Positions 8,644 through 17,460 of a DNA stretch of 64,000 bases are shown one piece after another. A program made the position numbers and the translations under genes. The stretch's first letter is position 1. Each line of letters begins with the position of its first letter. The notes under the pieces are model-generated. The model worked only from the letters and a program-made list of their open reading frames with translations. It was not told the origin of the DNA and did not search any database. This DNA is from Caballeronia turbans (GTDB lineage Bacteria > Pseudomonadota > Gammaproteobacteria > Burkholderiales > Burkholderiaceae): contig FCOD02000002.1 in NCBI GenBank assembly GCA_001544655.2, forward strand, positions 186,001 to 250,000. The letters run 5' to 3'.

Positions 8644-9081
8644 ATGGACCATTACACGCCCGAAAACTTCACCCTCACCCAGAGCGTCGGTTTCGCCGTC
8701 AACAAGGCGCGCAACCTTCTGGCCGCGGAACTCGACGCCGCCCTGAAAGATCTCGGCATCACCGCGCAGCAAATGGGCATTCTCATGTCCATGCGCGGCG
8801 GCGAGACGCAGACGCCGTTCGAACTGTCGAAACTGCTCGGCATCGACACGGGCCTCATGACGCGCATGCTCGACAAGCTCGAAGACAGAGGCCTGCTGCA
8901 ACGCACGCGCAGTCTGGAAGATCGCCGCGTCGTGAATCTCACGCTGACGCGGGCCGGCGAGAAAATCGCGGAGGAATTGCCGCATATCGCGCCGGTCGTG
9001 GTGAACAGGCGTCTCAGGAAGTTCACCAAAAGCGAGTTTCAGGAATTCCGCCGGCTGCTGAACAAGTTTCTCGAAGACTGA
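8644..9081 (+). CDS. MarR-family transcriptional regulator of the adjacent efflux genes
   Basis: The 145-residue protein has the usual MarR size and fold order: an N-terminal dimerisation helix, helix-turn-helix 'PFELSKLLGIDTGLMTRMLDKLEDRGLL' (quoted in part) around 58-85, and the wing 'RTRSLEDRRVVNLTLTRAG' near 86-105 with the conserved Asp-Arg-Arg. A GGAG ribosome-binding site is 8 bases before the ATG. It is followed by the OMF, membrane-fusion and DHA2 pump genes, the emrR-emrCAB-like arrangement. MarR proteins of this type repress such pumps and are released by phenolic or lipophilic drugs, so it probably controls the pump and itself through the three operator copies described. Confidence 0.85.
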   Translation: MDHYTPENFTLTQSVGFAVNKARNLLAAELDAALKDLGITAQQMGILMSMRGGETQTPFELSKLLGIDTGLMTRMLDKLEDRGLLQRTRSLEDRRVVNLTLTRAGEKIAEELPHIAPVVVNRRLRKFTKSEFQEFRRLLNKFLED

Positions 9082-9100
9082 GCGCGCGGCGCAAGGCGTC

Positions 9101-9136
9101 CGCGCATTTTTTCCTCCATTTATCTGACGAGTCAGA
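9101..9136. repeat. 36-bp operator-bearing element, copy 1 (before the OMF gene)
   Basis: The stretch reads CGCGCATTTTTTC, a variable part, then TATCTGAC-GA-GTCAGA. The last 14 bases (9123-9136) are a perfect 6+6 inverted repeat with a 2-base spacer. A second copy of the whole arrangement with the same spacing lies at 11831-11866 before emrB. The palindrome ends two bases before the ATG at 9139. It is the best candidate for a binding site of the MarR protein encoded upstream. Confidence 0.6.
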
Positions 9137-9138
9137 AA

Positions 9139-10608
9139 ATGAAAAAGCAACTAAATCGCCGTACGTTCGGTTTGCGGGTCGCGAGAACCGGCGTCACGCT
9201 GATGTTCGCCGCTGTGCTCGCGGCGTGCGCGAACTATTCCGGCATCCATAGCGACAAGGCATTGGCGCAGCCGCAAGACTACGCGACGCAGCAGAGCCTG
9301 CCCGCCGGCGAGGGCCGCTGGCCGGCGTCCGACTGGGCCGATCAGTTCGGCGATGCGCAACTGCGCGCGCTGCTCGACGAAGCACTCGCCGGCAGTCCGA
9401 CGCTCGAACAGGCGCGCGCCCGCATCGCGGCGGCGTCGGCGTATAGCGAAACCGCGAAGGCGGGCACGCTGCCGCGCGTCGATGCGTCCTACTCCTACAC
9501 GCGCCAACGCTATTCCGAGAACGCGCTCGTGCCGCCGCCGTACGCCGGTTCGTGGCAGTCGGAGAACAAGGGGCTCCTGTCCGCTTCCTACGATCTCGAT
9601 CTGTGGGGCAAGAACCGCGCGGCGCTCAAATCCGCCGTGTCGCAAGAGCAGGCGAGCCGGGCCGATTCGGAGGCGGTGCGGCTCGCGCTCGACACGTCCA
9701 TCGCGCGCACGTACAACCAGCTCGCGCGGCTCTATGCGTTGCACGACATCGCGCAGAACGAAGTCGACGAGCGCGAAAAGATCATGCGTATCACCGCGGG
9801 CCGCATCGCCAACGGGCTCGATACCGAAGTCGAACGCAAGACCGCGGAGGCCGACCTCGCATCGAGCCGTTCGGCGCTGTCCGCGCTCGATGGCCGCATC
9901 GTCGTGACGCGCTATCAGATCGCGGCGCTGCTAGGCAAGGGTCCGGACCGTGGCTTGTCGCTCGCGCGTCCGCAGCTCGGCATCGGCGATGAAGTGCGTC
10001 TGCCCGGCAATCTGCCCGCCGACCTCGTGAGCCGCCGGCCGGATATCGTCGCGGCGCGCTGGCGTGTCGGCGCAATGACGCACGACATCAAGGAGGCGAA
10101 GGCGGAGTTCTATCCCGACATCAATCTGAGCGCATCGCTCGGACTCGACGCCTTCGGTTTCGGCCGGCTGCTGACGGCAGCGAGCCGGACGATGTCGGCG
10201 GGCCCGGCGATCCATCTGCCGATCTTCGACGGCGGCGCGCTGCGAGCACAACTCAAGGATCGCTACGCCGAATTCGACTATGCCGTCGCGACCTATGACC
10301 AGACGCTCGTCACCGCACTGAGCGAGGTCGCCACGAACCTCTCGCAGATCCGCTCGACGGATGCGCAACTCGTCGATGCAAACGTCGCCCAAGACGCCGC
10401 GCACGGCGCGCAACAACTGGCGCTCACGCAATATCGCGCGGGCCTCGCGAATCAGTTGACGGTGCTGAACGCGCAGACCAACGCACTCGCGGCCGACCGC
10501 GCGGTCGCGAATCTGAAGATGGACCGGCGCGATCAGCAGATCGCGCTCGCGGCCGCACTGGGCGGCGGCTATACGGATACATCAGCCGATGCGCTCGCCG
10601 CGCGCTGA
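9139..10608 (+). CDS. NodT-family outer-membrane efflux lipoprotein
   Basis: This 489-residue outer-membrane factor has a lipoprotein leader with lipobox LAAC and predicted lipidated Cys near residue 30. Two TolC-like repeats follow: 'ARIAAASAYSETAKAGTLPRVDASYSYTRQ' (in part) with 'YDLDLWGKNRAAL', and 'VGAMTHDIKEAKAEFYPDINL' (in part) with 'PIFDGGALRAQL'. These are hallmarks of the NodT/OprM group, which forms the outer-membrane duct of tripartite pumps. The next genes supply the fusion protein and inner-membrane pump. No usual Shine-Dalgarno precedes the ATG because the palindromic operator occupies that space, so translation may be weak or start from a leaderless message. Confidence 0.9.
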   Translation: MKKQLNRRTFGLRVARTGVTLMFAAVLAACANYSGIHSDKALAQPQDYATQQSLPAGEGRWPASDWADQFGDAQLRALLDEALAGSPTLEQARARIAAASAYSETAKAGTLPRVDASYSYTRQRYSENALVPPPYAGSWQSENKGLLSASYDLDLWGKNRAALKSAVSQEQASRADSEAVRLALDTSIARTYNQLARLYALHDIAQNEVDEREKIMRITAGRIANGLDTEVERKTAEADLASSRSALSALDGRIVVTRYQIAALLGKGPDRGLSLARPQLGIGDEVRLPGNLPADLVSRRPDIVAARWRVGAMTHDIKEAKAEFYPDINLSASLGLDAFGFGRLLTAASRTMSAGPAIHLPIFDGGALRAQLKDRYAEFDYAVATYDQTLVTALSEVATNLSQIRSTDAQLVDANVAQDAAHGAQQLALTQYRAGLANQLTVLNAQTNALAADRAVANLKMDRRDQQIALAAALGGGYTDTSADALAAR

Positions 10609-10636
10609 TCGACAAACAGGGAACCGGAGCACCGAC

Positions 10637-11830
10637 ATGAGCGACATCACCACCACCGAACGCACGGACGCGAATCAATCGCCATCCGACACGACGACTC
10701 GCCCCCGCAGCAAGCGCAAGCTGCTGCTCTCGCTGCTCGCGGCGGCCATCGTGATCGGCGGCGCGGGCTGGGGCGGCTATTACTACACGACGGGCCGCTT
10801 CTTCGAATCGACCGACGATGCGTATGTCAGCGGCAATCTCGTGCAACTGACGCCTCAACTGAGCGGCACGGTGATTGCCGTGAACGCCGACGACACGCAG
10901 ATCGTCCATCAGGGCGCGCCCGTCGTCACGCTCGACGCCGCCGACGCGAAAGCCGCGCTCGCCAATGCCGAAGCGAATCTCGCGCAAACGGTACGGCAAG
11001 TGAGCAGCCTGTACGTCAACAACGCGTATTACGCGGCGACGGTCGCGCAGCGCCAGTCCGATCTGACGCGCGCGCAGGCGGACCTGAAGCGCCGCATGGC
11101 GGTCGCCGACACCGGCGCGGTCTCCGTCGAAGACATCGCTCATGCGCGCGATGCCGTGAGCGCCGCGCAGGCCGCGCTCGACGCCGTGCGTCAGCAATCC
11201 GAGGCGAATCACGCGCTGACCGACCGCACGTCGATCGAACGCCATCCGAACGTGCAGGCCGCCGCGGCGAAGGTGCGCGACGCGTGGCTCGACAACGCGC
11301 GCAACACGCTGCCCGCGCCGGTGACGGGGTACGTCGCGCGCCGCTCGGTGCAGGTCGGCCAGCGCGTCGCGCCCGGCACGCCGCTCATGGCAATCGTCCC
11401 GCTCGACGGCGTCTGGGTCGATGCCAACTTCAAGGAGGTGCAGCTCGCGCATATGCGTATCGGCCAGCCGGTCACGCTGACCGCCGATGCGTACGGCTCG
11501 AAGGTGAAGTACCACGGCCATGTCGAAGGTTTTTCGGCGGGCACGGGCGCGGCCTTCGCGGTGCTGCCCGCGCAGAATGCGACCGGCAACTGGATCAAAG
11601 TAGTGCAGCGTCTGCCGGTGCGCATCCGGCTCGATCAGCGCGAACTGGACGCGCATCCGCTGCGCATCGGCTTGTCGATGCAGACGGAAGTGGAGACGCG
11701 CGATCAGTCCGGCACGCAGCTCGGCGCGGCATCGACGACTTCGTATCGGACCGATGTCTTCAGCCACTACGGCGCCGAGGCGAACGCGGAAATCGAACGG
11801 ATCATCGCCGGGAACGTGACGGCTCATTGA
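10637..11830 (+). CDS. emrA: EmrA-like HlyD-family membrane fusion protein
   Basis: The 397-residue protein has a cytosolic tail, one membrane helix (about 30-50, 'LLLSLLAAAIVIGGAGWGG') and a periplasmic part. Residues about 62-100 form the first half of the biotinyl-lipoyl domain ('STDDAYVSGNLVQLTPQLSG'), then coiled-coil helices to about 210 and the second lipoyl half 'LPAPVTGYVARRSVQVGQRV'. It links the DHA2 pump to the outer-membrane factor. I chose the ATG at 10637 with GGAG upstream; the frame is open further 5' inside the previous gene. It starts 28 bases after the OMF gene. Confidence 0.9.
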   Translation: MSDITTTERTDANQSPSDTTTRPRSKRKLLLSLLAAAIVIGGAGWGGYYYTTGRFFESTDDAYVSGNLVQLTPQLSGTVIAVNADDTQIVHQGAPVVTLDAADAKAALANAEANLAQTVRQVSSLYVNNAYYAATVAQRQSDLTRAQADLKRRMAVADTGAVSVEDIAHARDAVSAAQAALDAVRQQSEANHALTDRTSIERHPNVQAAAAKVRDAWLDNARNTLPAPVTGYVARRSVQVGQRVAPGTPLMAIVPLDGVWVDANFKEVQLAHMRIGQPVTLTADAYGSKVKYHGHVEGFSAGTGAAFAVLPAQNATGNWIKVVQRLPVRIRLDQRELDAHPLRIGLSMQTEVETRDQSGTQLGAASTTSYRTDVFSHYGAEANAEIERIIAGNVTAH

Positions 11831-11866
11831 CGCGCATTTTTTCGTCGAAATATCTGACAGGTCAGT
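11831..11866. repeat. 36-bp operator-bearing element, copy 2 (between emrA and emrB)
   Basis: This copy has the same CGCGCATTTTTTC start and the same distance to TATCTGAC-AG-GTCAG as the copy at 9101-9136. Its core CTGACAGGTCAG (11854-11865) is a perfect 5+5 palindrome with a 2-base spacer. It begins at the emrA stop codon and ends 22 bases before the emrB ATG. A second regulated promoter or a translational control point inside the operon is possible. Confidence 0.6.
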
Positions 11867-11888
11867 CATTAACGAATCAGGTAATGCC

Positions 11889-13442
11889 ATGAACCCGACC
11901 ACGCAACCCGCGCCGCTGCAAGGCGGCAAGCTCGTCCTCGCGACACTTGCCGTCGCGCTCGCGACCTTCATGAACGTGCTCGACTCGTCGATCGCCAATG
12001 TCGCGATTCCGACGATCGCGGGCAATCTCGGCGTCTCGGTCGACGAGGGCACGTGGGTCATCACGCTGTTCGCCGCCGCCAACGCCATTTCGATTCCGCT
12101 GACGGGCTGGCTCACGCAGCGCGTCGGCCAGATCAAGTTGTTCGTCTGGGCGATCCTGCTGTTCGTCGTGTCGTCCTGGTTGTGCGGCATGGCGCCGAAT
12201 CTGCCCGTACTGCTCGCGGCGCGCGTTCTGCAAGGCGCGGTGGCCGGCCCGCTGATTCCGTTGTCGCAGGCCATTCTGCTCGGCTCCTATCCGAAGGAGA
12301 AAAGCTCGACCGCGCTCGCACTCTGGGCGATGACCGCGACCGTGGGCCCGATCGCAGGCCCGGCGCTCGGGGGCTGGATCACCGACAGCTATTCGTGGTC
12401 GTGGATCTTCTACATCAACATTCCGGTCGGGCTGTTCGCGGCGGGCGTGACATGGGCGATCTATCGCGAGCGCGAAACGCCGGTGAAGCGCGTGCCGATC
12501 GACAAGGTCGGGCTGATCTCGCTGATCGCGTGGGTCGCGTCGCTGCAGATCATGCTCGACAAGGGCAAAGACCTCGACTGGTTCAATTCGCCGGTGATCG
12601 TTGCGCTGGGCGTTTTCGCGCTCATCAGCTTCGTGTTCTTTCTGATCTGGGAGCTGACGGAGCGAAACCCCGTGGTCGATATCAAGCTGTTCGCGGGGCG
12701 CAACTTCCTGGGCGGGACCGTCGCGATTTCCGTCGCGTATGCGGTGTTCTTTTCGAACCTCGTGCTGCTGCCGCAATGGATGCAGGAATATCTCAACTAC
12801 CGTTCCGTCGATGCCGGCCTCGTCACCGCGCCGCTCGGCATCTTCGCCGTGATCCTCGCGCCGGTGATGGGCAAGCTGATGCCGCGCTCAGACGCCCGGG
12901 TGCTCGCCACGCTCGCGTTTCTCGGTTTCGCCGCAGTGTTCTTCATGCGCTCGCACTACACGACCGGCGTGGACACCTTCACGCTCGTCGTCCCGACACT
13001 GCTGCAGGGCATTCCGACCGCGCTCTTCTTCGTGCCGCTGACGGCCATCATCCTGTCCGGCCTGCCGCCCGCGAAGATACCGGCGGCGGCGGGCTTGTCG
13101 AACTTCGTGCGCGTGTTCGCGGGCGCGGTCGGCACATCGCTCGCGAGCACGGGCTGGAATGACCGGACCATCCTGCATCACTCGCAACTCGTCGAGCAGG
13201 CGAGCGTGCATAACCCCTTGTTCGTCGATGCGATCGCTTCGGTGCAGAGCACGCTCGGCGGCAGTCCTTCGCAGGCGCTGGCGTTCTTCGAGCGTTCGTT
13301 GACGGCGCAGGCCGCGATGCTCGGCCTCAACGACATCTTCTGGCTGTCCGCGGTGATCTTCATCGCGATCGTGCCGCTCATCTGGCTGACCAAGCCGGCC
13401 AAGGGCACGGGGGCGGGCGCGGCAGGCGCTGGCGGGCACTGA
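11889..13442 (+). CDS. emrB: EmrB-like DHA2-family multidrug efflux pump
   Basis: The 517-residue inner-membrane protein has the 14-helix pattern of the DHA2 drug:H+ antiporters. Motif D1 appears as 'FMNVLDSSIANVAIPTIAG' near residue 28, motif A region 'GWLTQRVGQIKLFVWAI' near 75, and motif C 'ALWAMTATVGPIAGPALGGW' near 145. It would export lipophilic drugs or phenolic compounds by proton exchange through the EmrA-like adaptor and the NodT-type channel encoded just upstream. It is the last gene of the efflux set, and a hairpin follows 19 bases after the stop. Confidence 0.92.
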   Translation: MNPTTQPAPLQGGKLVLATLAVALATFMNVLDSSIANVAIPTIAGNLGVSVDEGTWVITLFAAANAISIPLTGWLTQRVGQIKLFVWAILLFVVSSWLCGMAPNLPVLLAARVLQGAVAGPLIPLSQAILLGSYPKEKSSTALALWAMTATVGPIAGPALGGWITDSYSWSWIFYINIPVGLFAAGVTWAIYRERETPVKRVPIDKVGLISLIAWVASLQIMLDKGKDLDWFNSPVIVALGVFALISFVFFLIWELTERNPVVDIKLFAGRNFLGGTVAISVAYAVFFSNLVLLPQWMQEYLNYRSVDAGLVTAPLGIFAVILAPVMGKLMPRSDARVLATLAFLGFAAVFFMRSHYTTGVDTFTLVVPTLLQGIPTALFFVPLTAIILSGLPPAKIPAAAGLSNFVRVFAGAVGTSLASTGWNDRTILHHSQLVEQASVHNPLFVDAIASVQSTLGGSPSQALAFFERSLTAQAAMLGLNDIFWLSAVIFIAIVPLIWLTKPAKGTGAGAAGAGGH

Positions 13443-13460
13443 GCAGTGGCGCGGGATCAG

Positions 13461-13490
13461 TGCTCGCCGCGAAAGACTGTTCGGCGAGCA
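13461..13490 (+). terminator. Hairpin after emrB; rest of the 13443-13787 gap is empty
   Basis: TGCTCGCCG (13461-13469) pairs perfectly with CGGCGAGCA (13482-13490) across a 12-base loop. There is no T-run. From here to the small gene at 13788 I see no other coding signal; this 345-base gap should hold the promoter of that gene. Confidence 0.4.
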
Positions 13491-13787
13491 GCCTCGCTTC
13501 GATCATCGAGGGGACACGCGCCGATTCGGTGGACTGCGAAAGCCCGATGCGTCGAACGCGGCGTGCGCCTGTAAATGTCGCGTGATTTTCTCCGCTATCA
13601 ACTCTCAATATCCGGGACGACCCGAATTGCCGGGGATGAGACGCCCGTCCTACTATCAAATCCCGCTGCCATCGCGGCCCGAGGTACCCCCGGGTTACAC
13701 GTCCTGAAGCGCGCGCTGAAATCATGCGCGCCCCGCCTTCAGCCGACGCAAACCTACATTAGTTATTCGAACAATCGGGAGACAGGT

Positions 13788-13982
13788 ATGCTCAGCGCAC
13801 ACGAATTCGCAACGCTCATGCTAGTCAAGGATGCCGCCGACCAGATCGGCGACCGCCACGAACTGGACACGCTTCTCGAACGTCAGCTCATCGCGATGGA
13901 GCAGCTCGTGAGCGGCGCACGGCTGCCTCGCATTACCGAAGACGGCGATCTGCTGCTGCGTGCGGTGCGGCGTCTTCATTGA
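13788..13982 (+). CDS. Small conserved-looking protein, 64 residues, function unknown
   Basis: The ATG at 13788 is preceded by GGGAG at good spacing. The product starts 'MLSAHEFATLMLVKDAADQI' and continues as a helical, charged soluble protein with 'ELDTLLERQLIAMEQLV' and 'PRITEDGDLLLRAVRR'. I recognise the type as a short protein common in Paraburkholderia and relatives, often of 60-65 residues, with no known role. It stands alone between the efflux operon and the metQ-like gene. No signal peptide or metal-binding motif is visible. Confidence 0.65.
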   Translation: MLSAHEFATLMLVKDAADQIGDRHELDTLLERQLIAMEQLVSGARLPRITEDGDLLLRAVRRLH

Positions 13983-14127
13983 AGTGTCGCGTGGAGCCCG
14001 CGTCATAGGCCTGATCGACGCTCCCCCGCGCGAATGCGCTGCGGGCCGGCAAGCAGCCGGCGTCACTCCCTGTCCCACGCCGCCGTGAGCGTCGCTCGTG
14101 CGTCGCGGCGGCATCCATGGGAGCGAG

Positions 14128-14955
14128 TCAACGCTGCGGTGCGCCCTCCCACGCGGGCAGCGTCGCACCGTGATACACGCTCAGAATCGACGAGGCGACA
14201 TTGGCCTGCTGATAGCTCTCGACCAGGGCCTTGACCCACGGCGCCTGCGCATCCTTCGCATTCACCGCGATGAAGTTGCGATACGGATTGTTCGGCACCT
14301 TTTCCTGCGCGATGCGTTCCTGCGGAATCTTGATGCCGGCCTTGATCGCCCAGTCGGTGTTGACGACGGCCGCGTCGAGATCACCGATCGCGCGGCCGAC
14401 GATGCCCGCATCCAGTTCCTTGATCTGCACGTGCTTCGGGTTGCTCGCGATATCGCGCGCGGTCGGCAGCAGGCCGACATTGTCCCGCAGCTTGATCACG
14501 CCGTTGGCCTGCAACAGCAGGAGCGCGCGCCCTTCGTTGCTCGGGTCGTTCGGCACGCCGATGGCCGCGTTCTGCGGCAGCGCATCGACTGATTTCCATT
14601 TGCGCGAATACAGGCCGATCGGCTGCACATAGGTGTAGCCCACGGGCACTATGTCGTAATGACGGGCCTGGATCTGCGCATCGAGATAAGGCTTGTGCTG
14701 GAACGAGTTGGCGTCGAGGTCGTGCTGCGCGAGCGCTTCGTTCGGCTGCGTGTAGTCGGCGAAGGTCGTGACCTTCACCGTGATGCCGTGCTTTGCGGCA
14801 TTGGCGGCCACGGCGCGCCACACATCCTCGTCTTCGCCGGACATGATGCCGACGCGCACGGTCTGATTCGCCGCGAGCGACGGTTGCGCGCTCACGACGC
14901 CGCACGCGAGCAGGATCGAGAACAGAGTGGCTTTAAATGAATGCTTGATCTTCAT
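14128..14955 (-). CDS. MetQ/NlpA-family substrate-binding lipoprotein (solitary)
   Basis: The product is 275 residues long, beginning 'MKIKHSFKATLFSILLACGV', a signal peptide with a possible lipobox (LLAC-G). The mature part has the NlpA family sequence 'VRVGIMSGEDEDVWRAVAANAAKHGITVKVTTFADYTQPN' (in part), 'FQHKPYLD', 'YTYVQPIGLYS', 'IGVPNDPSNEGRALLLLQ', 'VVNTDWAIKAGI' and 'NPYRNFIAV'. Such proteins deliver D/L-methionine or related sulfur compounds to MetNI. No metN or metI is adjacent. It is divergent from ssuA across a region with repeated ATCGATA motifs, so a sulfur-scavenging role is likely. The frame is open upstream to 15090, but the ATG at 14955 gives the proper signal peptide. Confidence 0.85.
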   Translation of the reverse strand: MKIKHSFKATLFSILLACGVVSAQPSLAANQTVRVGIMSGEDEDVWRAVAANAAKHGITVKVTTFADYTQPNEALAQHDLDANSFQHKPYLDAQIQARHYDIVPVGYTYVQPIGLYSRKWKSVDALPQNAAIGVPNDPSNEGRALLLLQANGVIKLRDNVGLLPTARDIASNPKHVQIKELDAGIVGRAIGDLDAAVVNTDWAIKAGIKIPQERIAQEKVPNNPYRNFIAVNAKDAQAPWVKALVESYQQANVASSILSVYHGATLPAWEGAPQR

Positions 14956-15026
14956 GATGCACACGCATGCTGATGGAGGGAAGCGTGATGCTAGAGGCGC
15001 CGCGCGTGCACGACAAATAATATCGG

Positions 15027-15077
15027 GCACTATCGATATGCGTGACGAAGGAGGTTCGCGGCGAGCACTATCGATAG
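15027..15077. promoter_or_regulatory. Paired GCACTATCGATA repeats in the metQ-like/ssuA control region
   Basis: GCACTATCGATA occurs at 15027-15038 and again at 15065-15076, in direct orientation 38 bases apart. The second copy contains the perfect palindrome CTATCGATAG (15068-15077). A third ATCGATA is at 15133-15139. They lie between the two divergent genes. A sulfur-responsive LysR regulator of the CysB/SsuR type, known for ssu genes in Burkholderia, is a reasonable candidate; the link is inference. Confidence 0.4.
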
Positions 15078-15168
15078 CACGATTTCTCATTTAGCCGCAC
15101 AGGCGCGCGTTGTTAACATCGTCGGCGTGGGCATCGATAAAGATGCTTTTTTGAACGAGGAACAACGC

Positions 15169-16155
15169 ATGTCCGACCGAAAGAACACGCCCTTCATTCC
15201 CGCGCGTCGCCGCACGCTTTTCACGCTCGCCGCGCTCGGTGCGGGGCTGTCGGGCGGACTCGCCGGGCGCATCGCGCAGGCCGCCGATGCGCCGAAGACC
15301 TTACGCATCGGCTACCAGAAGTACGGCAACTTCGTGGTGCTCAAGGCGCGCGGCTCGCTCGACAAGCGTCTCGCCGCGCAGGGCGTCAACGTGCAATGGC
15401 TCGAATTTCCCGCCGGGCCGCAACTGCTCGAAGGGCTCAACGCGGGCGCGGTGGATATCGGCACGGTGGGTGAAACGCCGCCGATCTTCGCGCAGGCGGC
15501 AGGCGTCGACTTCGTCTATATCGGGCACGAGCCGCCCGCGCCGCACGCCGAGGCCATCGTCGTGCCGAAGGATTCGAAACTCCAGTCGGTGGCGGAATTG
15601 CGCGGCAAGAAAGTCGCGCTCAACAAGGGATCGAACGTTCATTATCTGCTCGTCGAGGCGCTCAGAAAATCGAACCTGACGTGGTCCGACATCCAGCCGG
15701 TCTATCTCGCCCCCGCCGATGCGCGCGCCGCGTTCGTGCAGGGCAGCATCGACGCATGGGCGATCTGGGATCCGTATCTCGCCGCCGCCGAGAAGCAGGC
15801 CAGCGCCCGTCAGCTCACCGACGCGAGTGGGCTCGTGCGCAACGTGCAGTACTACCTCGCGACGCGCAAGATCGCCACGGCGCAGCCGCAACTCGTGCAT
15901 GCGGTGCTCGAAGAACTGGATCAGGTCGATCGCTGGGCGCGTGACAACGTGCCGGCCGTGGCCGCGCAACTGTCTCCGCTCGTCGGGCTCGATACGGAGA
16001 TCATCGAAACCGCGCTCAGGCGCACGTCATACGGCGTGCAGGCGATCGAGCCGGCCACGCTCGCTTATCAGCAGCAGATCGCCGATACCTTCACCGGGCT
16101 CAAGCTGATCCCGAAGAAGCTCGACGTGACCGAGGCGCGCTGGAACGTCGCCTGA
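15169..16155 (+). CDS. ssuA: Aliphatic sulfonate-binding protein SsuA
   Basis: The 328-residue periplasmic protein starts at the ATG at 15169, 8 bases after GAGG. The leader 'ARRRTLFTLAALGAGLSGG' could be Sec or Tat. The mature part matches SsuA: 'LRIGYQKYGNFVVLKARGSL' near 45, 'GAVDIGTVGETPPIFAQAAG' near 100, 'GKKVALNKGSNVHYLL' and 'AWAIWDPYLAAAE'. It captures alkanesulfonates for SsuCB. It is the first gene of ssuA-D-C-B and is followed by ssuD after 156 bases. Confidence 0.92.
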   Translation: MSDRKNTPFIPARRRTLFTLAALGAGLSGGLAGRIAQAADAPKTLRIGYQKYGNFVVLKARGSLDKRLAAQGVNVQWLEFPAGPQLLEGLNAGAVDIGTVGETPPIFAQAAGVDFVYIGHEPPAPHAEAIVVPKDSKLQSVAELRGKKVALNKGSNVHYLLVEALRKSNLTWSDIQPVYLAPADARAAFVQGSIDAWAIWDPYLAAAEKQASARQLTDASGLVRNVQYYLATRKIATAQPQLVHAVLEELDQVDRWARDNVPAVAAQLSPLVGLDTEIIETALRRTSYGVQAIEPATLAYQQQIADTFTGLKLIPKKLDVTEARWNVA

Positions 16156-16311
16156 TCGCGGTTCCGGCGTTAGCACGATCGCGCATATCCTTCACGCGAA
16201 ACGTTGGTTCGGCTGCGCGCGGTGCGTCGTTAGACTCGTCGGAGCGCCGCTGCCATCGCGCGCGGCAAGCACTCTTTCAACATACGACGAACAGACGAGG
16301 CAGATTCCGCG

Positions 16312-17460
16312 ATGAATGTTTTCTGGTTCATTCCCACTCACGGTGACAGTCGCTATCTCGGCACGTCGCAAGGCGCGCGCGCTGCGAATTACGATTACTT
16401 CCGCCAGATCGCGGTAGCCGCCGATACGCTCGGCTATGAAGGCGTGCTCCTGCCCACGGGCCGTTCCTGCGAGGACGCATGGGTGGTCGCGTCGAGCCTC
16501 ATTCCCGCGACGAGGCGCCTCAAGTTTCTCGTCGCGATCCGTCCGGGCCTGAGCTCGCCGGGATTGTCGGCGCGCATGGCATCGACATTCGACCGGCTTT
16601 CGAACGGGCGTCTGCTCATCAACGTCGTGACGGGCGGCGATCCGAACGAGCTCGCCGGCGACGGCGTCTTCCACGATCACGACACGCGCTACGAAATCAC
16701 CGACGAATTCCTCACCATCTGGCGCGGCCTGCTCGAACAGTCGCACGACAACGGCAGCTTCGATTTCGACGGCAAGCACCTGCAATCGCAAGGCGGCAAG
16801 GTGCTCTATCCGCCGGTGCAGAAGCAGCACCCGCCGCTGTGGTTCGGCGGTTCGTCGGCGGCGGCGCATGAGATCGCGGCGAAGCACATCGACACGTATC
16901 TGACATGGGGCGAGCCGCCCGAGGACGTCGAAAAGAAGCTGGCCGACATTCGCCGCCGCGCCGCCGACGAAGGCCGCACGATCAAGTTCGGCATTCGCCT
17001 GCATGTGATCGTGCGCGAGACGGAGCAGGAAGCATGGGCGGACGCTGACAAGCTCATCAGCAAGCTCGACGATGAAACCGTTCGCCGCGCGCAGGCGCAG
17101 TTCGCGAAGATGGATTCGGAAGGCCAGCGCCGCATGGCCGCGTTGCACGGCGGCAACCGCGACAAGCTCGAGGTGTATCCGCATCTGTGGGCGGGCGTCG
17201 GGCTCGTGCGCGGCGGCGCGGGCACAGCGCTCGTCGGCAATCCGGAGCAGGTCGCCGGCCTCATGAAGCAATACGCGGAACTCGGCATCGACACCTTCAT
17301 CCTGTCGGGCTATCCGCATCTGGAAGAGTCGTATCGCTTCGCCGAACTGGTGTTTCCGCTGCTGCCCGGTCGGCAGCGCGAACAGGCGAGCGGGCCGCTT
17401 TCGGGGCCGTTCGGTGAAGTCATCGGCACGTCGGAGCTGCCGAAGGTATCGGCATCATGA
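16312..17460 (+). CDS. ssuD: FMNH2-dependent alkanesulfonate monooxygenase SsuD
   Basis: At 382 residues the enzyme has almost exactly the usual length. It opens '[19 protein letters not shown]' and contains '[15 protein letters not shown]', '[16 protein letters not shown]' and '[20 protein letters not shown]', all typical of the bacterial-luciferase-fold SsuD. It cleaves alkanesulfonates to aldehyde and sulfite using reduced FMN. The partner flavin reductase SsuE is not encoded next to it, so reduced FMN must come from elsewhere. It overlaps ssuC by four bases (ATGA). Confidence 0.95.
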   Translation: MNVFWFIPTHGDSRYLGTSQGARAANYDYFRQIAVAADTLGYEGVLLPTGRSCEDAWVVASSLIPATRRLKFLVAIRPGLSSPGLSARMASTFDRLSNGRLLINVVTGGDPNELAGDGVFHDHDTRYEITDEFLTIWRGLLEQSHDNGSFDFDGKHLQSQGGKVLYPPVQKQHPPLWFGGSSAAAHEIAAKHIDTYLTWGEPPEDVEKKLADIRRRAADEGRTIKFGIRLHVIVRETEQEAWADADKLISKLDDETVRRAQAQFAKMDSEGQRRMAALHGGNRDKLEVYPHLWAGVGLVRGGAGTALVGNPEQVAGLMKQYAELGIDTFILSGYPHLEESYRFAELVFPLLPGRQREQASGPLSGPFGEVIGTSELPKVSAS

